Positions 38,956 to 51,638 of a DNA stretch of 64,000 nt are shown piece after piece (the stretch's first letter is position 1; each line of letters begins with the position of its first letter). The DNA is from Phallusia mammillata (taxonomy: Eukaryota; Chordata; Ascidiacea; Phlebobranchia; Ascidiidae): NCBI GenBank assembly GCA_003260075.1, contig QLIY01000640.1, positions 25,282 through 89,281 of the forward strand. Direction: 5' to 3'. Below the pieces are notes generated by a model. The model was not told the origin of the DNA. It saw nothing but the letters and a program-made list of their open reading frames with translations, and ran no database searches. Both the position numbers and the translations under genes were made by a program.

Positions 38956-41914
38956 ATGGCGTACTTAGATCGCCTGGAAAGCGAGAGTTCCTACCTCAAC
39001 CTTGCAAGCGTCGGTGACTCGGACGACAGCTGTTCTTACGCGAACGGAATCGACAAAAACAATAACGACGAAGCAAACCGCAGTCCTCACATCACATTCA
39101 AACCTCCGGGATTTTACCGTTCGGTATCAACATCCGCAGCTTACTGCTTGCGTCGAGACAACCGCTCTCTGGAGGACTATGCCAGAAACGGCATCTTTTT
39201 TCATCAGCAACGCCGCCGCCTCAGAATGTCCCAAACCGAAATGAAGGCCCTCAGTGGACGTGCCGTCGACCTCTCCACCATCGCCGATTCTCGAAACGAC
39301 GTGTTTCTGCCCAGCTCCGATGTATACCTGGAGCGTAAGAGCGACTCGTCAGATGCAAACGATAACACGGATGCAAGCTCGTACGCGGGATCGCAATGTG
39401 GCGAACCAAGCTCTCCTTGCGACTCGAGCAACGACGAAACTGACGGGGAAGATTCAAACGACTCAACCCAGATGATCCGCTCATTGCGGGAGAGTACAAC
39501 ATCCGTCTACAACACCAGCTTCAACAACAACAACAAGAAAAAGCCACGACTTTCTCAAAGTGGCACCCCGCGCTCTGTAAACTTCCGAATTCAATCACCA
39601 CAGAGACGGGTGCGGAAAAATTACCGTGTTTCGAATTCGAGCTTAAACGATTGTCGTCGACCACACCACCACAGCTTACAGATATCCTCTGTTCGTGCTG
39701 CTTCCACTTGCGACTGCTCGAATTGTCTGGTCGAGTACAACCAACGCCTTATCGACACCGATGGATCTTCAAACATACAGATTAAGGTATGTAACCTGGG
39801 TCTTTTCCGGATTTGCTGTATATCTGCGTGACTTTCGAAAAGCGTAATCCTTTAAACATTTAATCCAACGAACCATTCCCCATGTAACAAAGAGCGTTAT
39901 TCAGGACGTGAACGGAAAGATCGACATGTACAGCCGATACTTCAACGACATCTTTACTACTTTTCTTGACTCCAGTTGGTCGTGGATCCTCTTTATCACT
40001 CTGGTAGTTTACCTTGGCCACTGGATTATATTCGGCGCCCTTTACTGGATATTCGCAATCGCCAACAACGATTACGCAAAAATGTACGGAAGCGAAGCTA
40101 TCAATGCATCAGCAAATGCCACCACGGGAGATCCATGCGTTTATCAAGTGTATGATTTTGTATCAGCTTTCCTGTTTTCCATGGAATCCGAAACAACTAT
40201 TGGTGAGTACGGGACAACATACTCTAGTTTTTATGTGAATAAAATGGAAAGTTACCAACTTAAACGTGCAAATAACTGCTTGACAAGTTTTTCAAGTCGT
40301 CGCATGTTTAAAAAGGTTTTTAATTATTTTTTTTTAATAAAATTTGCGACCGTATTTTGTGCTGCAACATTTTTTTTCGTTTAGGCTACGGTTTACGGAG
40401 TATCACACCGGAATGTCCAGTTGCTGTTGCCTGCTTAACCATCCAATGCATCATATCTGGCATTTTCGACACGTGGATCATCGGTCTATGTTACGCGCGG
40501 ATGGCACGACCCGACTCTCGTTCAAAAACTGTGTTATTTGCCTCCAAGGCTGTAATATGCAAACGGGACGGAAAACGGTAAGCAGCATGCAGTGAAGTAA
40601 TTAGCTGTAATTAATTCATAGCGATAAGGTGTTAACTGGATGCGTGTTTTTTCTGCGTAGATGTTTACTTGTTCGTGTTGCAAACTTAAGAAAGAGCCTG
40701 CTGGTTGGGGTGACAATACGAGCAAAGATGCTTGCTTGCCGAGGTGAGTTGAAATTTTATTGCAAATCTACATTCATAAACATGCCACTTTTAATTGCCG
40801 ACAAACTTTATATTTGATCAACTGCAAACCTACCATATTGTCATTTTAACTAACAAAGTGTTTGTTTGAACAGCTGCTGAAACGAGAGAGAAGAAAACTG
40901 GAATTGATTTAATGCTGGAACATCACAACGTTCATTTTAAGAACTCAACATCAGCTTTTCTGACAGCCCCTGTCGAGTACTGTCATGTCATTGACAAATC
41001 AAGTCCACTGTATGGTAAGTCTAACATATGTTTGCAAAATGGATGTTTGTATAGCTATTGTGTTTACCAAACAAAAACTCGACACCTTAGCGTATACCTG
41101 ACAATAATCAACCATGAGTTACATTCCGAATAGCCCGCGGTTATGACCAATTAAAGTCATGTTAGTGCACAGCGAAAGTTTGACTGAGACTTTCTCCTTG
41201 CAGGTATTCGAGCGGACAAATTCAACCGCGCAAGCCACAACTACTTTGAGATCGTCTTTATACTGACCGGAACCCTAGAATCCACAGGACTAACCATGCA
41301 GGCGCAAACATCTTACCTCAGCAAAGAAATATTCTACGGCCATAGGTAAATTGGGATTTGGTGTCGCCTTTAAAACTAATAGTGAGCATCCCGATTTGCA
41401 GTATAGTAAATATACAATTCTTACTGGGCTGTACATTTTGGGGTTTGGAACGCAAAAGTCATGACACGATACTACTATTACAAGCAGATTTGATCACCGT
41501 AAATGCATTTCAATGATATCACTTCATGTCATCAAACATCCCTGTTTATTTTCGCTGCCGCCGATTTCATTCCACAGTTCAGTCGTAGTGAAGAGCTTTC
41601 AGAAGTCACAAGTTTAACAAAATTCTAAACTATCCTGTTCAATTTAACGCAGATACGCACCGGTGGTAACCAAACGTCTCGACAAGGGAAGGTACGATGT
41701 TAACTTTAAGAGGTTCCACGAAGTGATGGCCGAGCCGCTCTCAGTGCATCAGTCCTCGCGAACAAAAGATCACAAGAGGACGATGGAAGAACGACGTGGC
41801 ACTGTGACAACACTGGTTGAAGAAACGGAGGACGATGTCCTGTCCACCAGTGATGAGGTTTTCACCACCGGAGGCAGTCACGAGAGAGTCGCCGCTTCCA
41901 ATTCGTGGGTTTAA
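38956..41914 (+). CDS. Inward-rectifier K+ channel (Kir), long N-terminus
   Basis: Seven exons (38956-39786, 39905-40202, 40385-40577, 40661-40743, 40874-41014, 41204-41345, 41653-41914) join to 649 codons. The C-terminal 370 residues are a complete Kir subunit: M1 helix SSWSWILFITLVVYL, pore ending SETTIGYGLRSI, M2 with the rectification Asp (GIFDTWIIG), then the cytoplasmic domain with ANLRKSLLV, TLESTGLTMQAQTSYL and FYGHRYAPVV. GYG filter and M2 Asp predict K+ selectivity and strong rectification. The 277-residue first exon is Ser/Asn/Asp-rich, predicted disordered, and far longer than usual Kir N-termini. Members of the family usually run 360-500 residues. The subfamily is not resolvable by eye. 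The start ATG follows in-frame stops and is the first possible one. Confidence 0.93.
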
Positions 41915-43509
41915 TTTCCCCGCTTATTTTGTTTGGTGTTCTTTTTTTGTTCTAATTTATTTTCTCTCCTTTTTGATTAATAATTTATCCTAATTTTCCC
42001 ATTTACGCACAAGTAGTTATGTTTTATGGTGCAAGGCATTTTAAAATAGATCGACTATCACGGGTACGCCAAACTGTAGTTGCATTCCCCGTAGATATTT
42101 TTTATTAATGCAATCATGTGTCAGCAAAATCGTTTTTAATAAGTTGCAAGTTAATTCTAATATTATGCGTAGTTTATTTCGCGTGTGTTTTATAATTTAT
42201 TTCATTTTCATTCCCGGCAAAACGTTTGAATGTTCCAAGGTGCCTTCACTAATTGTAGTAAGTACGCGCCCAGTGTTATTTATTTGGTTTTTCGCTTTAC
42301 ATGTTTTTACACACCTGTGTAATACACATGTGTAATATTTCCACGAACATTACGTCAAGGTACAAACTTAGTCGCAATTTTTCAACACATGCAATGACAG
42401 CTGTGTCTTTAAACTTCACTGTCATCACTTTCCTGAAGCACCGATGGCGCCGCGGAAATAATAGGACGGGCACACCTTTGATATTCCCACTTTATCAAAG
42501 TAGCATCCGATGTTTATCATCTTTCCCGCATGTTCTACTTTAAACCTGCACGCGGTGTTTTCTTTTGCCTTTGTTGAGTTTCCATTTAGGTTTGCGACGC
42601 CCTTATTCGTTTTCGCAGAGCACGTATGTGCAGGCTGCGGTCAAACCAGCCTTTCGACGTCGATATTTTTTCGCGATTCGAGGCCTAAAACAACTTGCTG
42701 CCTCGATGACACAGATCAGTGACTGCTGTATTAACGTGCCGTGCGCTGTGCCATATGTCGTTGAGATATAATTTTAAATTGAATAGTTTGTCTGCGGCGC
42801 TTATGTCACCTTGCTATGCAATTTATTTGTCGAAATTTGTTTACGCAATCGAACATAATAAAAATTCGCCAATATACAGAGGTTTGATTTTTTTAAGATT
42901 TACAACCCAAGGGAATCGTGCTATAGTGAAGTAAACCAGATTTTAGAAATCAGCCCGTGGCCTAAAATTGCTTGAAAATAGGTTTAATCTATTGTATCTA
43001 TCAGCGCATGATAGCTTAACCGTTAGTTTTGTTTGGATTGCAGCTATTATAAGATTTCCATCCCAGCATAAATCCAACTCCTGTGCTGTGCATTTATATA
43101 CTTTGACAAACACGGCATAATAAACCTAATTTTGAACCAAAAATAAACAACTGCTCGGGCTACGGAAAGCAGTATGCAGGTGTTTAAGCACGATAGCGGT
43201 TCTCATTAAACAAAGGTACTTGAGGATGGCACAACGCGCTGACTCACTTCCAAGTGCCACATCAATAGTGAAGAGCTTTCAATTTAATCGTTAAAGGGTG
43301 AGTACAGGTCGGGAGCGCCCAACATCAATTACTGTAAACGTTACTGACATGGACGTAAACACACAGAAAGCATAATCCCCCCCCCCGAAGAGCTTTCAAT
43401 TTAATCGTTAAAGGGTGAGTACAGGTCGGGAGCGGCCAACATCAATTACTGTAAACGTGACTGACATGGACGTAAACACACAGAAAGCATAAACAAACAA
43501 CTCAGCCGA
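41915..43509. other. Convergent spacer between Kir and SLC44-like gene
   Basis: About 1.6 kb between two 3' ends, containing their 3' UTRs. Frames here are short and without family features. A near-duplicate pair joined by C10 lies at 43270-43492. Confidence 0.5.
43270..43492. repeat. Near-duplicate pair joined by C10
   Basis: Copies at 43270-43375 and 43387-43492 start GAAGAGCTTTCAATTTAATC and end CACAGAAAGCATAA. They differ at about 2 of 106 positions. A ten-C tract (43377-43386) separates them. Confidence 0.88.
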
Positions 43510-46001
43510 TCACCAAAAACTCTCTCGCCATATTTTCGCTCGGTACGAGTCATCGTCGGCTTCATCGCTGTCCAGTTCTTCGTCATCAGGATGTCGGACT
43601 GTTCGAATTACACGTGAGGGTTTATAATGAAGTTTCTCCATATGTCTTGCGTCAGAGTTTCGGGATACCCGTGGAATAGGTTTTGCCAAACGTTGATTGG
43701 GAGCCGGTGTGCTTTGAAGTCGCTTCGGTTGTATCTGCCGTGTCGCTTTTTTCACCTTGGCGTTTCGTTTTTGCCCAGGAAGTGGTGTGCTGTTTCTTTT
43801 GGGCATTTGAATACGTTGTTCGCGCATTTTTACGTTTCGTGGCTTCATCCGAATCCGCTCTAAAATTTCCTGATCGCGTTGACGCTGTTCCAGTTCCTTT
43901 TGCAACTGACTTTGAAGTTGGAGTTCTTTTCGCTTTCGTCGCAGAATGCTGGCAAATGTGGAAGTTTCCGGAAGCTTTAGACCCGTAATATGATATAAAA
44001 GACCGCGGGATGAGTACAACGGGGTCGCAAGGCCGTCGTTTCTTGTAACATCCTCGAAAAAGCAAATGGAAATGGTGTCTAGTGTCGTCACCGTTACGCT
44101 TAGACAGATGTCACACACTATGTAGGAAATGCAAAGGGTAAGTGCAAAAGGGAATAACCTGACGTACAATGTGTTGTATGTTGATGCGGCCAGGAAAGTG
44201 CTAAGTGTAGCACAAACCAGAAACGACAAAAGAATTTGGATGGAGGACTTTGCAGCATACGAAGAGCTGCGCAAAACGCGGACAAGACCTTCTTCTTCGA
44301 ATCTCAGAGCATTGGATGACTGCTGTTTTTGATTAGTAAACTGCTGATTGATGGTACATCTACGATTCCAGGAAAGGTCGTTTCGAAAGTCGCACAGACA
44401 TGTTGTTCGAAGATAACCGTAAACTCCCAAACACGCAGGTGCGTATGGAGAAACGCAGCATTTCCACGTGGATGGCTCGTGTTGGTCATTATTGACAGGC
44501 TCGTCATTGGTGCCGCCGATCTTGTTGTTTTTTCCTCCACTTCGTAACATTCTTCTAAGAAACCAGCTATTAAACGCACAGGCCACCACGCTACCCATGT
44601 TATATTGTAAACAGAGGCGAAACGAGTTTGTTATGGGATGTAGAACCTGATTTTTCTTCTTTGCAAAGTACCATTGCGCAACTGCCCCTGCAATAGTGGC
44701 TTGTTGAAAGGTTCTTAAAATGTTTAAAAACCAAATATTGACGACAATTATCCCGATTAGACTTACTACTTCAAAGATAGTGATTGACGGTGTTATATAT
44801 TCAACCAGTTGGTCACTTTTTGAAACTTGAAGCAAATGACAATTTAAAATATAAAGACCAACCGATAGAAAGTATATGGAGCAAATGACCGTTGCAAAAA
44901 GAGTACATAAAGGAACACTTAAAAGTTTGGGCAGACTATGTAGACACTTGGACATTTCAACCATCAATCCTCGAGCGCCAAATAAATAGCGTCTATATAC
45001 CCACCATTTCTGAAGAGCCACTACAGCCACCAGCACAGAAATTGCAGACAATAAAACGCATAAGAATTTGCTGTCGTTAACAACCATTACCTTTGTTGTA
45101 TCATCTGCATAACTGTAAACCTTCAACGTGTTAAACGCTGCGCACAACAAAGCACCTCCACTGCTCCCCAATAAGCAGCCTGTGAGTGCATGTTTGGGCC
45201 ACTTGATAGAAAGTATAGAAGTGATAACAGACGTTGCCATCATTGCTAACACTGAGCCTGTTATCGCACTTCCACTAACAAGAATGTCGGCTGCTACATA
45301 ATGCCAAATGTTGAGATAACCCGGTATAAGAACGTATCCGTTCCTCAGTAGCCTGTCGGGCAGGCATCTTCCGAATATATCGACAAATGAGAAGTGGGAG
45401 GAACTAAAAAGAAAAAAAGTAATGAAATCCTATAAATGACTTTTTGAAAACGATAGTCTTACTTTGGTAAAATTTTACAAGACTGTTCAACTTTTTGCAG
45501 CTTTGCTACCACATGGTACGCCTCTCCGTTTCTTTGCTGATAGCCGTTTTCTTGTAAGATGCTTTTGTAGTTGGTGGCATTGGAGAGAATCAAAGAATTG
45601 TTTGGGCAAACGTTGGTGCAAACCTTTACAGATGCAGTTTTTACCAAATGAGTAAAATCTGTCGAGCAGTTGTTTTTATCTCCTTCTGTCAAATTTGGGA
45701 CATTGCCGACCAAATTTAACTGCCACACGTATTTGCTTTCTGTTTTCAACTGACCACTTCCTTCAAGGTTATTTATTGAAGTTAAAGTGTTTGAATCTCC
45801 TCCACATACATTTCCCCAGGAATCAAATCCGCGGTAAAATCTCGAGGGCATGCAAGTCTGGAACGCAAATACTGAGGCAGCTAGCAGTGTGCAAGTTACA
45901 AGGACAAATACAATCAGCTGTATTATATTTGAAAACTTTCTTCTTCTTTCAGGATAGCTTTTTGCCAAAGCTTGTATTTCATCCTCATCGGTAAAGTTCA
46001 T
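43510..46001 (-). CDS. Divergent SLC44/CTL-like membrane protein (2 exons)
   Basis: Exon 1 is 46001-45463 and exon 2 is 45403-43510, joined in frame through a GTAAG...TTTAG intron, giving about 810 residues. A further in-frame ATG lies at 46034. Features of the choline-transporter-like (SLC44) family are present: an N-terminal membrane helix (IIQLIVFVLVTCTLLAAS), YRGFDSWGNVCGG resembling the family Y-x-x-D-x-x-G-x-x-CG, a large Asn- and Cys-containing loop, multiple membrane segments, and near the end LDTISICFFEDVTRNDG, close to the family LDT-x-CF-x-ED-x-ERNDG. Similarity is otherwise low and Q-rich basic tail (last about 130 residues) is longer than usual. SLC44 proteins carry choline or related amines; substrate here is unknown. 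It diverges from EIF5. Confidence 0.75.
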
Positions 46002-46034
46002 TTTTACGACAAGTTTCAAATAAAAACAGGCCAT

Positions 46035-46591
46035 TTGTTGGAATTTATTATATTTATTACGTCACACTGCATTTAATAACAATGAACATTTTATTTTGTT
46101 AAATGGTTGCTTTGGTATCTTGAAATCCACATGGTAAACAAAGATTGCGAAATTATCACGTGGTCCAAAAGAATGTTGCTGCGATGGTTCAATGACTTCT
46201 CTGTTTAACTCCTTTTGACGTCACAATTTCATCCGGGACAGTTTTACGTTTCACAACTAGAGACGAGCTTACAGAACTAAATTCTTCTGTTGCGTGTTAC
46301 GAGTTGCGACTTGTTGAGTAATATTGGTGTGACTCTGAGTCGTTTTTTGGTGAAGGTAATTTGTAAAAGGGGAACTTATAACAAGAAAGTGACTTAAATT
46401 TGAAATACGTCTGTTACTGTACCGGGATTTGCCGTAGCTTTATTGTATTTGGGACTTGGGTGTTTCTGTCTCGTTTTTTATAAATTGAGCTCTAAATTTC
46501 TCTTGTTTTCAGTACTATATACCATACTTCTTGTGTTCAAGAATCTGAATATCAGATTTTTTACTTGTTTTGAAGATTGCCCAAAGAGTTT
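46035..46591. promoter_or_regulatory. Divergent SLC44-like/EIF5 promoter region
   Basis: This gap lies between the SLC44-like start and the first EIF5 leader ATG. It contains a CRE-like TGACGTCA at about 46218. No gene was recognised. The transcription start of either gene is unknown. Confidence 0.4.
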
Positions 46592-47198
46592 ATGTATTGT
46601 TTCACCGAAGACGGTAAGTTAACTTCTTTTTCAGTACTTGGTAGTGAAAGAATGGAAACACCAGTAAAAAAAACTAAATAAAAACCCCAATGTATGTTTT
46701 TACAATTTGTGGTACCCATTTTCATAACTTTTTTAACATTTTTTTTTCTGAAGTGACTTGATTTTGGTTGTGTGAGAATCTAAATTTCATTAACTCGTTA
46801 TTAATATATGTAATGGTATTTTTGTATTTTCTGCAGGTTATATACATAATCGAGCATTCCCGTTCCATAAAAGGCTGGAGGGGTTTCGTTATCGTCCTTA
46901 CACCTCTACATGTCACAGTTGCACAAAAACAGGCAAAGGTCTGAATGGGAGAAGAAGCCAGCAAGAAACACTAGTTGAAGCAAATTCTAATGATCATCAA
47001 TACGCTGAAAAGAAATCTGCAATCATCTGCACATGCCGACACTTAAACAACAGTAAAAGATATCCTTTGAAAAATAAACTGAGAGAAAAAACTTTTGAAA
47101 CCACTTTAAATATTTCTTCAATACAATCATGGCCTCAGTTAATGTTAACCGAGAAGTGCAAGATGTCTTCTACCGTTACAAAATGCCAAGTATTATAG
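46592..47198 (+). promoter_or_regulatory. EIF5 leader with overlapping uORF
   Basis: A 127-codon frame starts at ATG 46592, uses a possible intron (GTAAGTT donor at 46614, CTGCAG acceptor ending 46836), and stops at TAG 47196-47198, 68 bases beyond the EIF5 ATG and in another frame. Its ATG context is weak (T at -3, T at +4), whereas the EIF5 ATG at 47129 has A at -3 and G at +4. Shorter uORFs lie at 46910-46978, 46945-46974 and 46990-47046. In mammals, EIF5 uses weak-context uORFs to autoregulate start-codon stringency, which this layout would fit. If a spliced leader joins at 46837, the first ATG would be removed but the other uORFs would remain. Confidence 0.45.
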
Positions 47199-49796
47199 CC
47201 AAGGTTAGTTTTTTGCATCATATTCATTCGTCAGAAAAGTGCCATGTCGTTTTACATGTCAACAAAATACATGTCATTTATTAGGTTGAAGGAAAAGGGA
47301 ACGGTGTTAAAACGGTCATTGTTAATATGGTTGACATTGCAAAAGCCCTTGGAAGACCGGCCACTTGTAAGTTGCAAACAGACACACTCAAATGTTTCAG
47401 ATGATATTACTTATTTTCTTGGTTTTCAGACACTTGCAAATTTTTTGGTTGTGAACTTGGTGCCCAGACTCAGTTTGACTTAAAACATGACCGTTACATT
47501 GTTAATGGCTCCCATGAAAGTGGACGTTTGCAAGAAATGCTGGATGTTTTCATCAAAAAGTTTGTTTTGTGTCAGGAGTGTGACAATCCAGAAACAACCA
47601 TGGTAAGATTTTTGCCTCATTACAAAAGTGTTCATAACTTATATATAGTTATTGTTTCAATTTGCTTTGCAGGTGGTCAAGCGTGGAACAATCGGCCTTG
47701 TGTGCAAGGCATGTGGCAACCAAAGCTTGGTTGATTTACGCCACAAGCTTTGCACATACATCATTAAGAATCCACCTCAAAAAGACAAAAAGCAAAAGCC
47801 TGGCAAAGAACGAGAACGAGGTCACTCCAGTGAGGAAGAGGTCCATGCAACAAATGGTCACAGCAATGGCGGTACCAAAAAAACTAATGGACATCATAAG
47901 GTAAGTGTTTAACTTATCAAGGTCCTATTCATGAAGTAGGTTTGGGTACAACAACCCTGTTGTTTTGGTAGCCAAAAAGCAATGGTGTGGAAAATGGCTT
48001 TGTTGATGATGGATGGTCTGTTGATGTGTCTGAAGAGGCAGTTGCTGCAAGGTTAAATGAGATCTCTTCTGGTGTGGTTTCACTAACCATGAGTGAAGAT
48101 TTGGAAAGAACTCCAACAGAAAGAGCCAACATGCTATATAACTTTGTTAAGAAGTCTATTGATAATGGAACAATTGGAAACGTAAGATTTTCCTTGTTTC
48201 CTCAGCTACATAGTTGCATACTTTCAAGATTTCCAAGTAAAACATGTACTACCTAACATTTTATATATTTTATAGGGACCCTTGCTAAAGTTATTTTAAT
48301 ATTACTACATAATGTTTAAACTGCCTAAAAAGTTTAAAATTGCAGCGGAAATTGGGTTATTTGGGGAACATAAAGCCTGTTTTTCATATAAGTAGTATGA
48401 AAAGCTGATCACATGATGACCTATAAATACCTTTTTAGCAGAAATAAACATGTTATAAGAAAACAGATAAAGTATCTGAATATGTAGGCTGCACTGCAAA
48501 ATTTATCTTTCATTTTCAGCTGGCGAAAGAGATTTTGGCTGAAGCCGAAAGGTTGGATATGCGCAGCAAGGCACCGCTAATCTTGGTTGAGCTTTTGTGT
48601 AATGCCAATATGCGTGAGCAAATTAAAACATACAGAAGCATATTTTTAAGAGTAAGTAAGCCAACATTTTGCAAGTGGTAAACCAAAATCTAACCCAAAT
48701 AAGATTAATACATTGACTAGTGAATTTAAACCTTAAATCAGTAGTATGTGATCACACGGCTGGCATAGCAAGACCGTTTATGTCATAGTCACAGGAAGTT
48801 GGTATCAATTAACAGAGTGAGCTACATCAGTCATGTTTGACTTGTAACTTTCGTCAAATATTAACCAATTTGACCCATGTTGAGTCAAATGTTTACCAAC
48901 TGATGTTTGACTTATAGCCCTTGGTTGAAAAGAAATATGCCTACCGGCTAATATCTGTTAAAAGAAAAGCACAAAGGTTTCTATTGACGTTAAAATCTTT
49001 TCATGTCAGATCTGCAATGAAAACAAGAAGGCACAGAAAGCGCTGTTGTGTGGATTTGAAAAGACTGTCGAACTTCATCCGGATGCATTGCTTCCTAAAG
49101 TGGCCCATATTGTGAAGGTGTGTACATCACTGTTGTTGAGCTGTTGGCTTCACACTCTGTCATTGTTGGCTTGGTTAAAAGATTTGTGGCTGGCCAGCTG
49201 CTATTTGGTTTCCAACATGCTATATATATCACCTTAGTGTAATAAAAATCATCATGACCTATTTGGTACAAAAAGTTTACATGAAACCCTGGGTGCAAAT
49301 AAATTTAAGAATGCCTCTAAACATGATTTGATCAACTGTGGTTGAAACAATACTGAAAAAACACATTTTTATAAGCATAAGCTGAACTGATATTATACAT
49401 TCTTGCCACTATTAGGATTTGTATGATCTCGATATTATTGATGAGGAGGTCCTTATCGAGTGGGGTGAAAAGAAAAGCAAAAAAAATGTAAGCAAGGAGC
49501 TAAGTAAGCAAATTCATGCCAAAGCTGCCCCAGTGGTTAAGTGGCTCAAGGAGGCTGAGGAGGAAAGCAGTGAAAATGAAGAAGATGAAGTAAGTTTATT
49601 TCATATAATGTTCATGGTTTACAGCTGATATATAACCAAAGCTTGTATTTTATTGCAGATTGAAATTGAATACACATATAGAGCAGGGTCTCAGCTGCGT
49701 GTGGAGGACAAAACCAATGGAAATGCTCCAGTAGTTCATGCAGGCAATGGAGATGCTGAAAGTGGTGATGATGATCTTAACATTGATGACATATAG
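47129..49796 (+). CDS. EIF5: Eukaryotic translation initiation factor 5 (9 exons)
   Basis: Exons: 47129-47203, 47285-47366, 47430-47602, 47673-47900, 47972-48181, 48520-48651, 49010-49117, 49416-49589, 49659-49796, joining to 439 residues (human 431). eIF5 is the GTPase-activating protein for eIF2 in the 43S complex and helps set start-site fidelity. The N-terminus [20 protein letters not shown] contains the GAP arginine (FYR, residue 16). The zinc ribbon CQEC...CKAC follows, then a charged, Lys- and Glu-rich linker, and the C-terminal W2/HEAT domain with acidic ends ([17 protein letters not shown]). It ends DDLNIDDI, like the animal family. All junctions are GT-AG. The gene converges with TAF1B. 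Confidence 0.95.
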
Positions 49797-51638
49797 ACTT
49801 AAACTTGTGTTCAGGCTAAACATAAGATTGTAATGTTAACATTTGTGTGTGTAACCATATAGTTGCTGGTCTGACTTCATGCATCGTTTACCCTCTGCTT
49901 GCTTTCAACATTATGTGTGTGTGCTTTGACTGGAACGGTGTAGAAATTTTGTTTGTCGCTGGTATGTACTCCAACAATAGGATTGGCTTGTTGTAGCCAT
50001 GTCTGTCTTGCTGGTACACTCCCTATTATAAGAGTCATCTATCCAAGACAAAACATTTTTGTTTAAACAAACCAACAAAAATGAACTACTTATTTAACTG
50101 TGTTGTAACCCGATCAAAAAACATTTTTATGTAAAAATAGTGTAGTAGTACAGCATTTATTGACAGGATGCAATTGCTTCTTAAGCTGAAGACCTGTATG
50201 TCACTGTCGATTAGTATGCACATAGGAAACAGGTTTAAGCACCGTTGAGCAGATGTATTTCAAATCTGACTTGTACATAATCGCACACTGCTGATGTGAT
50301 TTCCATTCAGCCCTGACTTATCCACCCACACAACAGGTACATTGGTATGTTGACTGACGATGTTTTGATAGTCACGGATGAAAATAGCACCCATACTGTT
50401 TCGCGTTGTTCGGGACGACAAGGCTTCTCTGGTGTTTCCCGGTTTTAATTACGTTCCCTTTTTTCCTTCACCTGTAATTAGCAAGTCGTTTGTGTTTGAG
50501 TTCGCTTTTCTTTTGCTTGGGTGTTCAATAAAAGTAATCTGCAAGACTGGGTAGCTTTGTACTGTTGTCTGTTGCACGCTACCCGGGAACCAATCTGTGG
50601 TGTTGAAAGAAAATCAATGCCATTTACTGGTCGTTACGGTAGAAGCCTCATCAAGAACTGACGTTAGCTTTGGTGGGGCGGTGGTTACGTGCTGCGGCAA
50701 AGAATCGACATGCCGACGTCACGTGATGTATCATTACAGCGCTGCGTCATTGCGCCATTTCGTGTCACGGTTTGGACACAAAAAAACTGCGTGGATTGTT
50801 GCTGTCAAGCTTGTCTGTCTTTTCAGCAGTTGGAACTAAAACGACTGCTAAAATCCTTGGTCAAGCGAGAAAACACAAAAGGGTGTACGTAAAAGTTCAA
50901 TTCATTCCTAATGTTTTGGGCAACTCAAATACAAGTGTTTATTAACACAAGTAGATTCAAAATGTTTTACCTTACAAGTGACGATAAAATAGGTTACAAA
51001 AGCTTTGTCAAAGCCCAGGCTGATATATCAACCAATCAAATAGTTGTAAATCACAAGAACAGCCTATAACCGTCTTTCTAAGTCTTTGTTTTGTCTTCCT
51101 TTTGGAAGAACATTTCACTATAAATACGTACACTAATGGTTTCAATGGCTAGTATAAGGGATAGGCCAAAACTACAAATGTTCTGTTTGGTCGAACACCG
51201 AACATCTCAAGCAAACGCTCGGTGCACTGTGACGTCACAAAAATTCCCAATTACCCGCTAGTTTTGGAACTTTCCAATGACCCTTACGTCACCAAGGATG
51301 TAGCCTATTAAGCTGTACAGGCCCCAGAAGCACTCGTTTCCCCCAGCCAACCGTTAAATTGGAGTTTAATGCATTAAAAAAACAGTAACTTTGTTGCTGG
51401 ATACCCATTTGAACATTAGTTTCGTATGTGAGCAGGGCACGAATATGCAAATGTGTAAATATGCAAATGTGTAAAAATGGAGCTTGCATGCTACATTTGT
51501 GCACGTAACACTACTCTAAAAAAATCGTATTGCAGCTTTCTTTTGCAAAATATCTTCGACTGCATTCAGCAGGACATCGTCGATTCTAAAAAAAGTTTAC
51601 TGCAGTAAAAAGTCAAACTATATGACGTCTATATAACA
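49797..51638. other. Convergent spacer between EIF5 and TAF1B
   Basis: About 1.8 kb with no supportable exon. It holds the EIF5 3' UTR (an AATAAA lies at about 50526) and the TAF1B 3' UTR. A dispersed repeat end is at about 51160-51240. Confidence 0.5.
51160..51240. repeat. Dispersed repeat end, copy 1
   Basis: Contains ATAGGCCAAAACTAC followed by GTTCTGTTTGGTCGAACACCG. It is a diverged inverted copy of the sequence at about 60290-60369. Family unknown. Confidence 0.6.

Noticed and set aside
39002..39502. Frames overlapping the first Kir exon on both strands
   Set aside because: They are shadows of the long exon, which has a supported splice donor and continuing frame.
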